Shown in pieces: positions 21,300 to 31,541 of a DNA stretch of 35,527 bases. Position 1 is the first letter of the stretch. Every line of letters begins with the position of its first letter. The stretch lies in contig BMAT01012779.1 in assembly GCA_019649035.1 (NCBI GenBank), positions 44,777-80,303 of the forward strand, written 5' to 3'. The notes under the pieces were generated by a model. That model had not been told where the DNA came from, searched no databases, and was given only the letters and a program-made list of their open reading frames with translations. This stretch comes from Elysia marginata (Eukaryota; Mollusca; Gastropoda; Plakobranchidae). Made by a program: the position numbers and the translations under genes.

Positions 21300-22130
21300 A
21301 AATAATTTTAGCAGATGCAAACCTGCACTAAGTTACGCCACTTTGGCATATTGATAAGTTCCAAATGTGCGTTGAAGGGAAATGAAGTGGTTGGTTTTCA
21401 CTCGCGTTGAAACAATCGTAAACCGGGAACATTTTTACGGTTTATTTAAAAAAGCTCTTCCATGCCCAAACAATGGGAACAGTCATGGTGCTTTACTGGT
21501 TCAAAAATAAAGGAAAAGGGGAATGAAAGAAAGAACAGACGTTTCATTATGTTTTCAAGAGCTTAAATGTTAGGAGCATGGCATGGGAACATTTTTGCTG
21601 CTTGAAAACTTAATAAAACTATGTTCTTCATCCAAGTAATCTTTAGAGCGTTTTCGATACTTCAAGCGAGTCTATGATCGAACAAATATTGTACTGGGTT
21701 TTTCTTTGTGTGTGCGTTTTGTTCTTTTTTTTTATGTGATTCGCGCGCTAAAGCTGTATTGTTTGAGAGAGAATATAATGCATTTACTTTTCTTTTCCTT
21801 ACATTATAATTATGATAATGTCCTGCGAAAAATCAAGGGAGCGTTTAAGTTAATTAATAGTTCATTCAAAAAAAATTGATTACGTCAATGCGAAAACAGT
21901 AGCAGAACTTGGACTACGATTTACAAACCATTTAAACAAAACTAATAAAGATATATAAAAAGCTCATTGTGGGAAAAAAAACTTCAGAGGTAAAAAAAAA
22001 CTCACCACTACCAACCTACACAACCAGCGTACTGCAAAACCAGGGTATGAAAATGATTTTTGATCGTCCAAAAAAAGTTCATGTTCCTAAAAAAAAATGA
22101 AAGAAATTGAAACTTGATGGTCAGATTTAG

Positions 22131-22349
22131 CAAAGAAATAAGAATGGCCCTGACCTATATCTACCACGTGAATCTCATGATTGGTACGGAATTGTGTATC
22201 AAAAATACGCTGATAGAGCTCTGCTTACGCTGCCAATACTTTTTCCTATCATGAAACACAAATAAGTGCGCATTCTACAAGAAGAAGGTCGAAAAGAAGG
22301 GTGTAAGATGCAGGTGACCCTGCCTGAGGCAAAGATTAGAACCAATTAG
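22131..22349 (+). pseudogene. Possible decayed coding segment with one in-frame stop
   Basis: One reading frame runs from CAA (22131, just after TAG) to TAG (22347), broken only by TAA at 22263. Both halves read like real protein: a first segment with YLPRESHDWYGIVYQKYADR, and a second with EEGRKEGCKMQVTLPEAK. G+C is higher than in the flanks. Block A shows no obvious counterpart, so it may be an insertion or a piece lost from A. The opposite strand also offers an acceptor (GCCTCAG) and a donor (GTAAGC) bracketing an open frame, so strand is uncertain. Family not recognised. Confidence 0.2.
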
Positions 22350-23639
22350 ACAAAAAAAGGTTACGCTGTGTTTATAAAATTGGACTACTTCGGGTTAGGT
22401 AAAGGAATTCTTCTTTTTCACCGAAAGTACGCGAAAATTGCTAAGAATCTAAATCTAACTTGATGTATATTTCAGATCTTCCAATAAAACAATGCGATAT
22501 AACCGCATAATGAATGGAACTTTAACAGAAATCATTTGATTCCTTAATCGGGCGTTATCTCTTCTGATATAGCATGGGAATCCTCTCGCTATTGAGCTTG
22601 GATATTGCATTCCTTTCCCGTCAGTCCACAGAAATATTTAAGTTGTTATAACAAAGAAAAAAATTCATGAAAAATCTACACACACTTTTAATTAGGCTAG
22701 ATCAGAGATAAGTCATTTTAAGATTAGCAACATTTTGTACAATTAACGGGTTTTTGTCAAAAACACATTTTTACAAATCTTAAAGAATAAATTTCTAGTG
22801 CAGCCACTTGTGAAAAAAAGATTAAGGGCAGAAACATACATGGTATTTTATTAAAGTTTACATATTGTACGCACTTTGTTAGGTGTTTGCTTGTTGATCT
22901 AGGCACTCTTATGTAAAAATAACTAAGAGGTTTATTATTTCATTCCGCCACTGGCTGGTTAAGTTCAAGGGGTGGGTTTCGCAAATAATTCCGTCTGTCA
23001 GAATAAGTGGTTTTTTTTCGCATGTTTTCAGAATCTTTTACTTTTGTAAAGCTAAGAACAATTAAAGAATATAGTGATACTATAATCGAGAAAACAATGA
23101 GTTCATAAGCATTTTCCAGCGTTTCTTTTTTCCAGTGTATATCTATATCAGTAATGAGCCAACAGAAACTAATATCAGTCATTTTTTGGCGCACCTAAAT
23201 CAGGATACACAGTATACCCAAGGTCGATGTGCCTTATTGTTAAGATATATTTTCCCGTCTTAGTTGATATGAAATATTGATATAAAGCAGTTTGTTTTTG
23301 TTTGCCAAGAGCAATATTTTGACGGCTGTGAAAACAATTCCGCTTTTTTAGCTTCCGACTTATTTTCTTACCTGTTCTGAACCACTCTTAAACGTTGTTG
23401 GCTTCTATTTGACAAAAAATGTTAAGGCTTCTTATCTGCAGCATTTCTTGACTTATCAATAACAAATACAAGAGAACAAAGGACTTGTGATCCTAAACAA
23501 TATCTATTAATTTTAGAAGCCTGACAACTAAAGAAAAGGTAAGACAGACGTATCTTCCTAACAAATCTTCAAGCATATTTGTTATAACTGTGTTTGTTTG
23601 TTTATATTTTCTTTGTTTTTGTTTTACACTTTGTTAATC

Positions 23640-23900
23640 CCTTTCAGGAATGTAGGCTTCGTTACTCAGCGTAAGTGTACGTTTATAGTGGCGGCGGTTT
23701 CGGGAAATGTCCCACCTTGCTGGTAACGCGTAGATTCGCGCGAGTGACTTACTGTTCTCTGTAAGTGAACATAGTCATAGCCAGAGGCTGGTGATTTGCC
23801 GCCAGGCGGATACAATCTGTGCTCTCTAAATGATTTTATAGACTTATATCAAGTACTTGATCAGGACGGGGGTTGGGATTGCAGTGAGAGATTCTAAAGT
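23640..23900. other. GC-rich insert unique to block B
   Basis: Between the shared anchor CCTGACAACT (23520) and the shared AAGTTTTTTT word (about 23970), block B has about 450 bp. Block A has about 240, and C about 190 once its SINE is removed. The excess corresponds to this visibly GC-rich segment (GGCGGCGG, CGCGCGAG, GCCGCCAGGCGG). It therefore looks like an insertion after duplication, or a segment lost from both other copies. No target-site duplication or pol III boxes were clear. Confidence 0.4.
23648..23726 (+). CDS. Candidate terminal exon inside the block-B insert
   Basis: A very strong acceptor (TTGTTAATCCCTTTCAG, AG at 23646-23647) is followed by G plus 25 codons and TAA. The frame reads NVGFVTQRKC, then VAAVSGNVPPCW, with GC-rich third positions. 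An AATAAA lies at 23959-23964. GTAAGT words at 23671 and 23760 are alternative donors, in which case this would be an internal or non-coding exon. It is short and unrecognised, and the host segment may be a mobile element. Confidence 0.15.
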
Positions 23901-24040
23901 TTAATCACGTAAAAATCGTTATACGAGTGGGTACGGTAGTGAGCTACGTTATCCACTTAATAAACTTATCGAAGTTTTTTTCCGATCAGTGGCCACTAAT
24001 TCATGAATTTCGCTCACGTAAAGTATGCGCTGTAAAACAT

Positions 24041-24288
24041 AACAGGAAGCGGATGGAATTTTATCCACCAGGAGTATATCTTCCACCGCCATTTGACTTG
24101 AGTTCCAGCGCAGACGCGAACTTCGGACCTCAATTGTCAGGGGGAATGAAGTAGAGAAGGCGGAAAAACATAAACACCCACAAAAAAACTTGATTTAAGA
24201 GGTCCCATTGACAAAACCAGTATTGAATGGATCGTAAGGTTAAACCGATTTTTGTGTTACTTGCCGTTCCTGTGTTTGTCATTTAATG
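24041..24288 (+). repeat. Conserved core of duplication, copy B
   Basis: Alignable with 18509 and 28053 over almost its whole length. The minus-strand frame equivalent to NTALVNGTS reads NTGFVNGTS, but an upstream in-frame TAA and an indel near 24262-24275 break it. The plus-strand stretch resembling copy C (NRKR, then DLSS.AD.NF) also survives partly but has a 3-nt insertion and a different continuation. Confidence 0.7.
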
Positions 24289-24555
24289 GTCTTTTTTCTG
24301 TTGTTTTTATTTTTACGTCGATGCTCTACGGTTTTGCGTGAGTTTGATCTTGTTATCAAGAGATGACAACTGCCGTACATAAGAAACTCAGAGAGGAGAA
24401 AAAGAGTAAAAAAAAATTGACAGGCGCAGAACTACAGCGGTTTTTTTTTGTCTGGCATACAAAACATCATTTATGCGTTTTCATTTTTGGAAGATCTGTT
24501 TAGCCAAATGGCTTTTTAAAACTTCTCAGTTTAAATGATTGACAGGCATTTTTTT

Positions 24556-24643
24556 NNNNNNNNNNNNNNNNNNNNNNNNNNNNNNNNNNNNNNNNNNNNN
24601 NNNNNNNNNNNNNNNNNNNNNNNNNNNNNNNNNNNNNNNNNNN
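24556..24643. other. Assembly gap (88 N)
   Basis: A run of unknown bases. Any frame translated across it is meaningless. It falls at the right edge of block B, where a collapsed or unresolved repeat is a plausible cause. Confidence 1.
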
Positions 24644-25230
24644 CTCATCATAAAATACTTGATTTTTGGGAAACGTTTTAACTAGCATATCGACTACTGG
24701 ATACTATGCTGTACTCTTTTTGTTATTGCAAATGATCATTAGCTAGTTTCACTTGGCTTCAGTTATTCACCACTTTTCCAAAGTACTTTATTTTTAAGAT
24801 AGTATTCATGATGTTCCATGGTTAGGGGTTTTTGCTGAAAGTTTAAGCCAAATATCTTCCATATTAAGTTATTTACGGTAGTAATGCATTGTTTCATTTT
24901 TTTGTGTCCAACAGCGTATATTATGATATATGTTTAAACGAAGCTTAATGAAAGTCTAAAGAAGAGTGATTACAGTACTTAAAACTCTTTTTACCACACT
25001 GTTGTTATATGATGAATAAATGTTCTTAAAAAATAGAATTGATCTTTTGATGTAATCGCTGTATATTGTTTTTCACCAACGACATCGTTTTAGTTTTTTT
25101 TTAAGTTCAAATTTATCTTGGTACTTTTTAGGAATAATACTTTCACATTTTTCTCTTGTTTTTAATATTTTTCATTGTAGATATTAGTTGATTTTCTTAC
25201 ACACGTCATGTTTTATTTAAAAATGCATCT
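24644..25230. other. Non-coding AT-rich stretch
   Basis: Nothing supported. Possible continued homology with block A beyond 19015 was looked for and is too weak to claim. Confidence 0.5.
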
Positions 25231-25425
25231 GTGTTCTCTCTGTCTCTGTCTCTGTGTCCCTCGCTCTCTCTCTCTCTCTGTCTCTATGTCTCTCTTTCTA
25301 TTTCTCTGTCCCTCTCTCTCTGTTTCTGTGTCTCTGTGTCTCTGTGTCTCTGTCTCTTTTTCTCTCTCTTTTTCATTAGCTCTCTCTTTCTTTCTTCTTC
25401 ACCCACTCACCCACACACTCTCTCT
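25231..25425 (+). repeat. Pyrimidine-rich TCTCTGTC tract
   Basis: Imperfect TCTCTG/TCTCTC repeats with CTTT and ACCCACTCACCC interruptions. The two overlapping Ser/Leu-rich frames here are repeat artefacts. Confidence 0.9.
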
Positions 25426-26502
25426 TATATGTAAAAAAATAATGCATAAGAAATGAGATCTCTATATGTAAAAATATTTACAGTAAAAATATCTACAGTG
25501 TCATGAAACTGTTAGGTTTAAAAAAAATTGACGTTTGTGAATTACTTATTTGTCATGCGTCTTTTCTAACATTGTTCACGACGTTTAATATTTATAAGCC
25601 CATAAACATTTATGTAAATTCGCAACATTCTGGCGAGTTTTAATTTCGGTTGTCGCACGCAACGAGAGCCTCAAATAGAGGTAAACGATACATTCCTTTG
25701 ACGTCAAGACCCTGCTTAAACTCCTCAAATAGAAAAAAAATGGATTTTTTGGGGCAACTTTTTCACTTTTCGAATCAATTTCTTTTGATGTGGTATATAA
25801 TTATGTCTTTTTAATACACTCTAGTGAACTCAATGAAAGAAAGAAAGAAAAAAAACGGATTTCGTATTTATTAATTTACGAGTTAGATTTGGACATATAT
25901 GATGCTTTATGGCCCTGTCTTTTTTTCTGATTTGCACAATGATTATTTATCGGCCTTGTACATTTATTTCAAAACACCACCTCTATCATGTGCAGTAGCA
26001 AAAATATCCTCTTTAACTCGCCGTGACTTTACATCATAGAAACAATAGCTCTTCAAATACAGTTTTTGTCTCGTGTTTTCAATTTGGAATGTTTTATAAG
26101 GTGTAAAGACAGTAAAGAAAATTAAATATTAGAATTAGGAACTTTAAATTTTTTAAAAAATTGTTTCATATTAATTTGTACTTGCTGAAATATTACTTCT
26201 TTGTATTAAATAAAAATTTTAAACATGCTGGTGTTTAGACAGTGATCCCTCATCCTTCTTGAACGGGCAATTAGGAGAAACAAAATCAGAGACAGGAGCT
26301 GTCATGGAAACATTTCTTCATGCTTCACATGCTTCATGACAAAAGCAATATACTGGAGCACAAGTTTTCAAGTTATTTGCTTCATTAAATTTGAAATTCA
26401 TAGTATTGCCAGAAAAAAACCTCCTGCGGTTTTTAGGTAGGGGAGGGGTGGACAGACCACTAACATTGGCGAAGTGTAATTAAAAGATAATTATTCAAAT
26501 AC
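25426..26502. other. Non-coding AT-rich stretch
   Basis: No gene supported. CCTCAAATAGA occurs twice about 60 bp apart near 25669 and 25723, and CTTCA-CATGCTTCA-type words repeat near 26316-26340. Both are minor. Confidence 0.5.
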
Positions 26503-26733
26503 TTAAGTCCTGAGGTACATCAGAAGTAATCCAAGTATCCATTTGACTTTCGCGCGAAATTCAGAAATGTAATCATAGAATGAATTTTTCATCTCCCAAC
26601 TTGAATTTATTAAGTCAACATATTTACAAAAAGAAGTAACATCCAAAAGCCTCGCATAAGGACTAAGTAATTTTCCATTGTTCGAGTTTAAAAGGTACAA
26701 GAAAAATGTAAGCGAGTTGACACAATCATACAT
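26503..26733 (-). CDS. Open frame of 76 codons, unknown, doubtful
   Basis: An ATG-started minus frame with balanced amino-acid content (acidic, basic and aromatic residues, ending in a hydrophobic ILGLLLMYL segment). It lacks a recognisable domain, a donor or acceptor in useful positions, or a second copy. An 18-bp palindrome lies about 30 bp upstream. Several frames this long are expected by chance in the window. Confidence 0.12.
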   Translation of the reverse strand: MYDCVNSLTFFLYLLNSNNGKLLSPYARLLDVTSFCKYVDLINSSWEMKNSFYDYISEFRAKVKWILGLLLMYLRT

Positions 26734-26760
26734 AATGGTATTAATAATTTTTTGGAATCA

Positions 26761-26778
26761 ATTCCATTATAATGGAAT
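26761..26778. repeat. 18-bp perfect palindrome ATTCCATTATAATGGAAT
   Basis: Perfect dyad, preceded by a partly overlapping second dyad (GGAATCAATTCC). It could form a short cruciform. No element ends could be tied to it. Confidence 0.7.
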
Positions 26779-27269
26779 ACATCTAGAAATCAAATAACAG
26801 AAATTGTTAAATTTGGCTTAGGGTCAACGATACCAAGTTAGTGCACAGTTTCTACGCACTTTATGTCATGTTTTTTCTAACACTGTTAAATGTTATCACA
26901 CGCAGTTTGTATGTGTCAGCCCATGGTACTATCTCGATTTCTTCATTAACGCGTCACCTCTTTTCGTTAAACCTTATCTGTTTTTTCCTTTACTTTCTCA
27001 CTTGCTTTGGCTTACAGTCAGAATTAAAATTATTGCTTTTTGTGTCGTTTCGTGACTTATCACCACCAAATTGTAAGTGGCAGTAAGTTGTAGATGATCT
27101 TAACTTTAGGAATGTGAAAGCAGTTTTTATATCTTGTTTTTTACAACTAATTTTTATATAAAGAAAGCTTTAGCTCATAAAGCCAAATTAATACTTAATA
27201 AGTTTAAGCTAATGAGTTGGATCCTCATTACTCTGCATAGTACACGGCATAGGTTTGCACTTGCGTTCT
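26779..27269. other. Non-coding AT-rich stretch
   Basis: Small frames at 26841-27086 and 27134-27394 are chance-length; the latter runs into the SINE below. Nothing else supported. Confidence 0.5.
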
Positions 27270-27420
27270 TCGCTACCGGAAAAAATTATAGGTTTTGGGC
27301 AGGCACAGGACGCGGGCTCGTGAGAGGGGGGTGGGGAGACAAAAATATGATCAGACTAGGGATCAAACCAGAAATCTCTAGAGTACCTGTCTAGAGCCTT
27401 ACTAGTTGGACCAATGCTCA
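27270..27420 (-). mobile_element. Partial or short tRNA-derived SINE, minus orientation
   Basis: Read on the minus strand, TGGTCCAACTAGTAAG (plus 27398-27413) fits a degenerate A box and GGTTTGATCCC (plus 27359-27369) fits a B box, about 30 nt apart. The following 90 bp are GC-rich with C-runs (G-runs on plus). The tRNA head differs from the other SINEs in the window. No target-site duplication was clear, so the ends are approximate. Confidence 0.5.
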
Positions 27421-27555
27421 CCCAGTAATGAAAAAATAGCTTTAGAAAATTCGCGAACGAAAAAACTTCAATTCAATTTAAAAGCCTGATAACTGAAAGA
27501 GGGTAAGTATCATCTGCTACATTACTCACATGTTTATATTGTCAAAATTTTCTAT

Positions 27556-27567
27556 TTGGCCGTCCTA
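27556..27567. repeat. Target-site duplication, left copy (mate at 27825-27836)
   Basis: TTGGCCGTCCTA is present at 27556-27567 and 27825-27836, identical over 12 bp. The second copy lies beyond the SINE tail and has no counterpart in the sister SINE at 30365, which supports a duplication made by insertion. Confidence 0.85.
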
Positions 27568-27824
27568 TGTGGGTTCAATCCCCGGCCAAGTCAAACCAAG
27601 GACTTTAAAATTGGTATTAGCAGCTGATCCGCCTAGTGTCTGGCATTATGGATTTAGTGTTAGGTCTGGTCGGCCCGGTGTCAAGATAATGTGACTGTTT
27701 GTGATCTATGCAAGCGCTCCATACATCACAGTGCGGCAGCAAGCATTCAATAGTCCTAAGCGCCGTCTCTGATATAAACTTGTTGCTGCAAAGAGACGTT
27801 AAAATCCAAACAACCAAACCGAAC
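27568..27824 (+). mobile_element. 5'-truncated tRNA-derived SINE inside block C
   Basis: Same family as the element at 30365. The shared sequence begins at the B-box region (GGTTCAATCCCCGGCC near 27572), so the A box and tRNA 5' half are missing. The middle holds CGGTGTCA then GATAATGTGACTG (27676-27697), and the tail is AACAACCAAACCG. A perfect 12-bp target-site duplication shows that it inserted already truncated, after block C existed. Confidence 0.85.
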
Positions 27825-28052
27825 TTGGCCGTCCTACATGACTCAACTAACATTCTACAGAGGGGATTTTAATACCTAATTATTAAATATCCGATTTTTT
27901 AAAATAAAGGCAGTCAAATGGTCTTTCCCGATGGTAAATCTTCCAAAGTTTTTTTTCTTGTTTAGCTCTGTGAATACCTAAATGTAGAATATACGTAGCT
28001 TCCTAAGTTTATTATGGTAAAGTATGCGCTCGTATGCGCGCAAACGAAAATA

Positions 28053-28275
28053 TAACAGGAAACGGCTTGAGCCTCATCCAAAAGTATATCATTCACCAAC
28101 ATTGGATTTGAGTTCCGGAGCAGACACGAACTTCAATTGTCAGGGGAATATGAAAGAGAAAACTGTAAAAAAATACCCTAAAAATGTTTATCCTAGACGT
28201 CCCATTGACAAGGGCAGTATTGAGAGGGTCATCAGGGTAAAATGATTTTCGTATTGCCTTTCTTGTGTCAGTCAT
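28053..28275 (+). repeat. Conserved core of duplication, copy C
   Basis: The most open of the three copies. The minus strand from ATG (28275) runs 60 codons to TGA (28093), containing RKSFYPDDPLNTALVNGTS and, later, EVRVCSGTQ. Copies A and B show related minus-strand peptides (DVHVCAGTQ and EVRVCAGTQ) but are frameshifted or stopped. The plus strand is also open (NRKRLEPHP, DLSSGADTNF). Which strand, if either, ever coded is undecided. Confidence 0.7.
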
Positions 28276-28420
28276 CGGCTGTATTATTTTATTATTTCAA
28301 TTTTGTTTTCATTTCATTTAATGCCTCTTGGAAAAAATGTGATTTTTTTCAATTTCTCTAGAGCTGGCAACGGCTGTAAATAAAGTTTTAATCAACTCAG
28401 CAAACTGACAGCAGTTATCT

Positions 28421-30364
28421 ATTGACTATTAATAGAAAATTAAACAGTCTAAGATTAAAATATCAGGAATATCAGGAAGGGAATGATTAATATCCAACAC
28501 AAAAAACCATTCAAGCCGCTTGTGAGATATTTTTTAATTCTCAAAATAAAGCACATTGTTTTTGACATCCTGTTGCAGTGAGTAAAGAAAAATTCTCTAC
28601 TGTTGATAAGCTTCTAACCAATTTAAGCAAGTATTTTTGAGTCCGCCTTTCTATTTACTTCTAATATGTCAATATGCCTTTTTTCTGTAAGCAAGAGATA
28701 AAGAGTTTTGTAACTGCGAAGGTTTGAACGCTGATTGTTACTATTTTTTTTTTCAATTTGACTATAATTTCATATTGCTTAAAATCAACAATTCATTTTG
28801 TTTCGTTAGTGTTTAATTATTTTTCTAAGTTCCCCTACACCGAAGTTGTACGTAGAAACAAAACGACCCTCCACCTTTAGCCTTTATTAACAAATTACAA
28901 CTAAGTTTTATACCATTGTGGTTTAATTCAACAAATAAATCACATCGATTCTTCATTCTCGTTTTGTTTTCTCCTTTCCCATTACATTAAGTTTTTGAAT
29001 TGCAGATTTTTTTAGCAAAACCCACACTGTCATCTAGGTTTAAGTTAACAAAAAAAAATAACTATAATTTATGTAATGGGGATTTATAGAACTTTCCTTG
29101 TTTTCGCCAAAGATTAAACGACTGAAAATCTGCTTGCTTTTTAGGCTCGCACTTCAAGCTGAAATTCAATTTTCTAAGTGGTCTTGACAGGGAATTAAGA
29201 AAATTTATTCTATTAAAGCTAGCAATGTAATTAAGGTATCATTACGAATTTTTTTTCTGTTTCACGTGACTACCTTGTCCCGAAATTATATTCCTTTAAT
29301 AAAGAATCTAGTGTCAATACAGCTTATCCTCCATCTTTCCCATTAACATAATTAAAAAGCATTGCAATGACAGAAGCTGTCAAACTAAGCTTCCCAGATG
29401 CTTTAATAAAATTACAAACGCAATTTCCTACACACTTACATCACATCGGTGTCCCAAAATAGGCGTCTGCTTTCGTAAGATTTTATAAACTTTATTCCTT
29501 TCAATAAGGAAAATGGACTCCATGATCTTAATAAGGCTATTATAATCAAAATGTTGCTTTGCGGCTTCCCAAGATATCGAAGTCGTGAACTTTCTCGTTT
29601 TGGCATGAGTCTTGTGTTCATTGCAGTTTGAAAATAGTTCACGCCACCATACCCAAGATGGCCCCCTGGATTGTTAATTTTTTTTGTTTTGTTTTTGTTT
29701 TTGTACATTTTTTGTTATTCGCCCATGATACTTAAGGTATTGTAAGCATCAGCTCTGTTTTGCCTGTTTTCATCTTTTTTTTTTTGCAGACAATTGCTCG
29801 TTAGCTTCTGTCTAATTTTTAACCATAAGATTGTATTAAAAGTATCTAATAGGAAATAAGATTATTTGTCGTAATAAGCTTTCAAAAAGAGCTGCAAAGT
29901 TTGTCACTGTATTTTACCATTTCCTCTTTATAGTTTTCTGCTTTTGTAAATCCTTTTATAAAAACTTTTTTTTTTGGTCAGGGTGAGGGGGTGTTAATTG
30001 CCAAACATATTAAGATAGATCGGGATAAAAGGCTAAAATAATAAATCCAATTATGAAGATATCAACAAGGTTAAACATTTATTTCAAAAAATCATTTTAT
30101 TTAAAATATATTAAACGTCATTTCAGAAGAATTCTATGAAGCGCCTAATTTACTCAGAGCATTAAGCGCTTTACATGGGTTCCCCGACAGGCAATAACCA
30201 ACTAAATAACCTTCTGAACTCACAGAGCAGCAGCTGTTACGGCGCTTTACTCTAACGATGTCTTTTCATGTCTATAACCGGGTACTCTTTAACCTTATTG
30301 TTTGAGTGCGGGAAAGAAATGAGTGTTAATAGCCTTTTTCGAGGACTAAGTTTCTACCTGCCTG
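28421..30364. other. Non-coding stretch with one GC-richer frame
   Basis: Mostly AT-rich. On the minus strand 29436-29708 is open for 90 codons, but its first residues come from an A-run, and frames of this length are expected a few times by chance. A YY1-like AAGATGGCC word lies at about 29654. G-rich GGTGAGGGGGTG lies near 29980. Nothing firm. Confidence 0.4.
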
Positions 30365-30680
30365 ACCACCGGCTCTGTGGCCTTACGGTAAGACACTCGC
30401 TCAGAGATCCGGGAGGTGCGTGATTCTATCCCCGGCCGAGTGAAACCAAGACCTTTAAAATTTGTATTAGCAGCTGATTCGCCGAGTGTCTGGCAATATA
30501 GATTTAGTGCTTAGTCTGGTCGGCCCGGTGTCAGGATAATGTGACTGGGTATGGTGTATGCAAGCGCTCCTTACATCACAGTGTGGCAGCACGCTTTCAA
30601 TTGTCCCCAGCGAAGTTTCTGATATAACATTGTAGTTTAAAAGAGACGGTAAAATTCAAACAACAAACCAACCAACCTCA
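30365..30680 (+). mobile_element. tRNA-derived SINE, plus orientation, full length
   Basis: Full-length relative of the truncated copy at 27568. The A box TGGCCTTACGG (30378-30388) and a degenerate B box TGATTCTATCCCC (30421-30433) head a body with GTATTAGCAGCTGATTCGCC-like sequence. The central block CGGTGTCA then GATAATGTGACTGG lies at 30526-30548, and the tail consists of CAAACAACAAACCAACC words. Target-site duplications are not obvious. Confidence 0.85.
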
Positions 30681-31541
30681 ACAGCCCGAAAGCCGAGCGT
30701 CTATCACTACCACTCCACGCGAGAAAACTTTTCAAATTTCCTGAGAAAACTAAGTTGTTATGGCTGCTGCATTTTCAAAACTTAAAGTGCTTCCAAGCTA
30801 GGGAAAACTGTATAATTGTGACCTTAAGTTCCTTGGAAATATTCATTTCTCTGCGTAGATAATTATGTTTACAATTTTCTCCAAATTTTGAATTTGATAT
30901 TTTTCTTTTAAATTCAATGAGGCGCATTGATATCTAATTAGTGATGTTTTTTTTTTTGTTTTGTTTTTTTAGGGTGGGGGCGGGGGTGTTTTTGTTTCTG
31001 TTGTTTTTTATGTTGACACCAAGTTGAGACCGTCTCTCCTTTGAAAAATACAAATAAAAAAAAGTATTGAATGTTTAGAGTTTTTAATACGCAACGCGAT
31101 ATGCTTGGTGTGTTTTAAAATTGTGATTAGCTAGTTGGTTTATCCCTGAGGTTGACTTTTTTGTTAGTTTTGAGATAAATCATCACAAAAACTGCGCCAA
31201 GTCTTCAAAGAAAAATAATAAGAATTGGCAATACTGACATCCTTCTTCATATAAACTTTCAAGAGATGGCAGATTAACACCACATAATTTTTGTCAGTGT
31301 ATGACAGTTGAGTTTAATCTTTTAATATCCTTTTTGCTCTTCTACCAAACCAAATCAATTGAGTTAAGATGCTCTCCACATTGGCTCTGTAAAAAAGTAA
31401 TGAGAGTTAACTCATTGCCCTTAAAAGATCTAAGTTTTCTTCAACAGTACATACGCTGGCTGGCCTTTTGTGAATATAATTATTGCTTCTATTAAATTCC
31501 CAGCTTAATGCGCTATAGAGAGAATGGTGCCAAGGAGTTTC
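30681..31541. other. Non-coding stretch with T-run and G-rich patch
   Basis: At 30948-30990 a long T-run is followed by GGGTGGGGGCGGGGGTG, three long G-runs that could support a quadruplex-like structure. The 64-codon frame at 31301-31495 is chance-length. Confidence 0.5.

Larger units (their letters stand above)
21300..24550 (+). repeat. Segmental duplication, block B
   Basis: This is the longer partner of block A (anchors given there). The extra length comes from diverged or inserted DNA between the anchors at 21650 and 23301 and from a GC-rich insert at about 23640-23900. The block runs into the assembly gap at 24556, so its right end is unknown. The direction is the same as A and C. Confidence 0.6.
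27480..28420 (+). repeat. Segmental duplication, block C
   Basis: Starts at CCTGATAACT (27485, matching CCTGACAACT in A and B) and continues through a T-run word (AAAGTTTTTTTT near 27945), the conserved core, and GAGCTGGCAACGGCTGTAAATAAAG-like sequence (compare GAGATGACAACTGCCG near 24359 in B). The SINE at 27568-27824 interrupts it. Homology upstream of 27480 was not convincing. Confidence 0.6.

Noticed and set aside
24500-24688. Minus frame crossing the N run
   Set aside because: About half of its residues are unknown because it spans the assembly gap.
30972-30990. G-rich patch considered as a classical four-run G-quadruplex
   Set aside because: Only three separate G-runs of three or more are present, so the standard four-run motif is not met without splitting a run.
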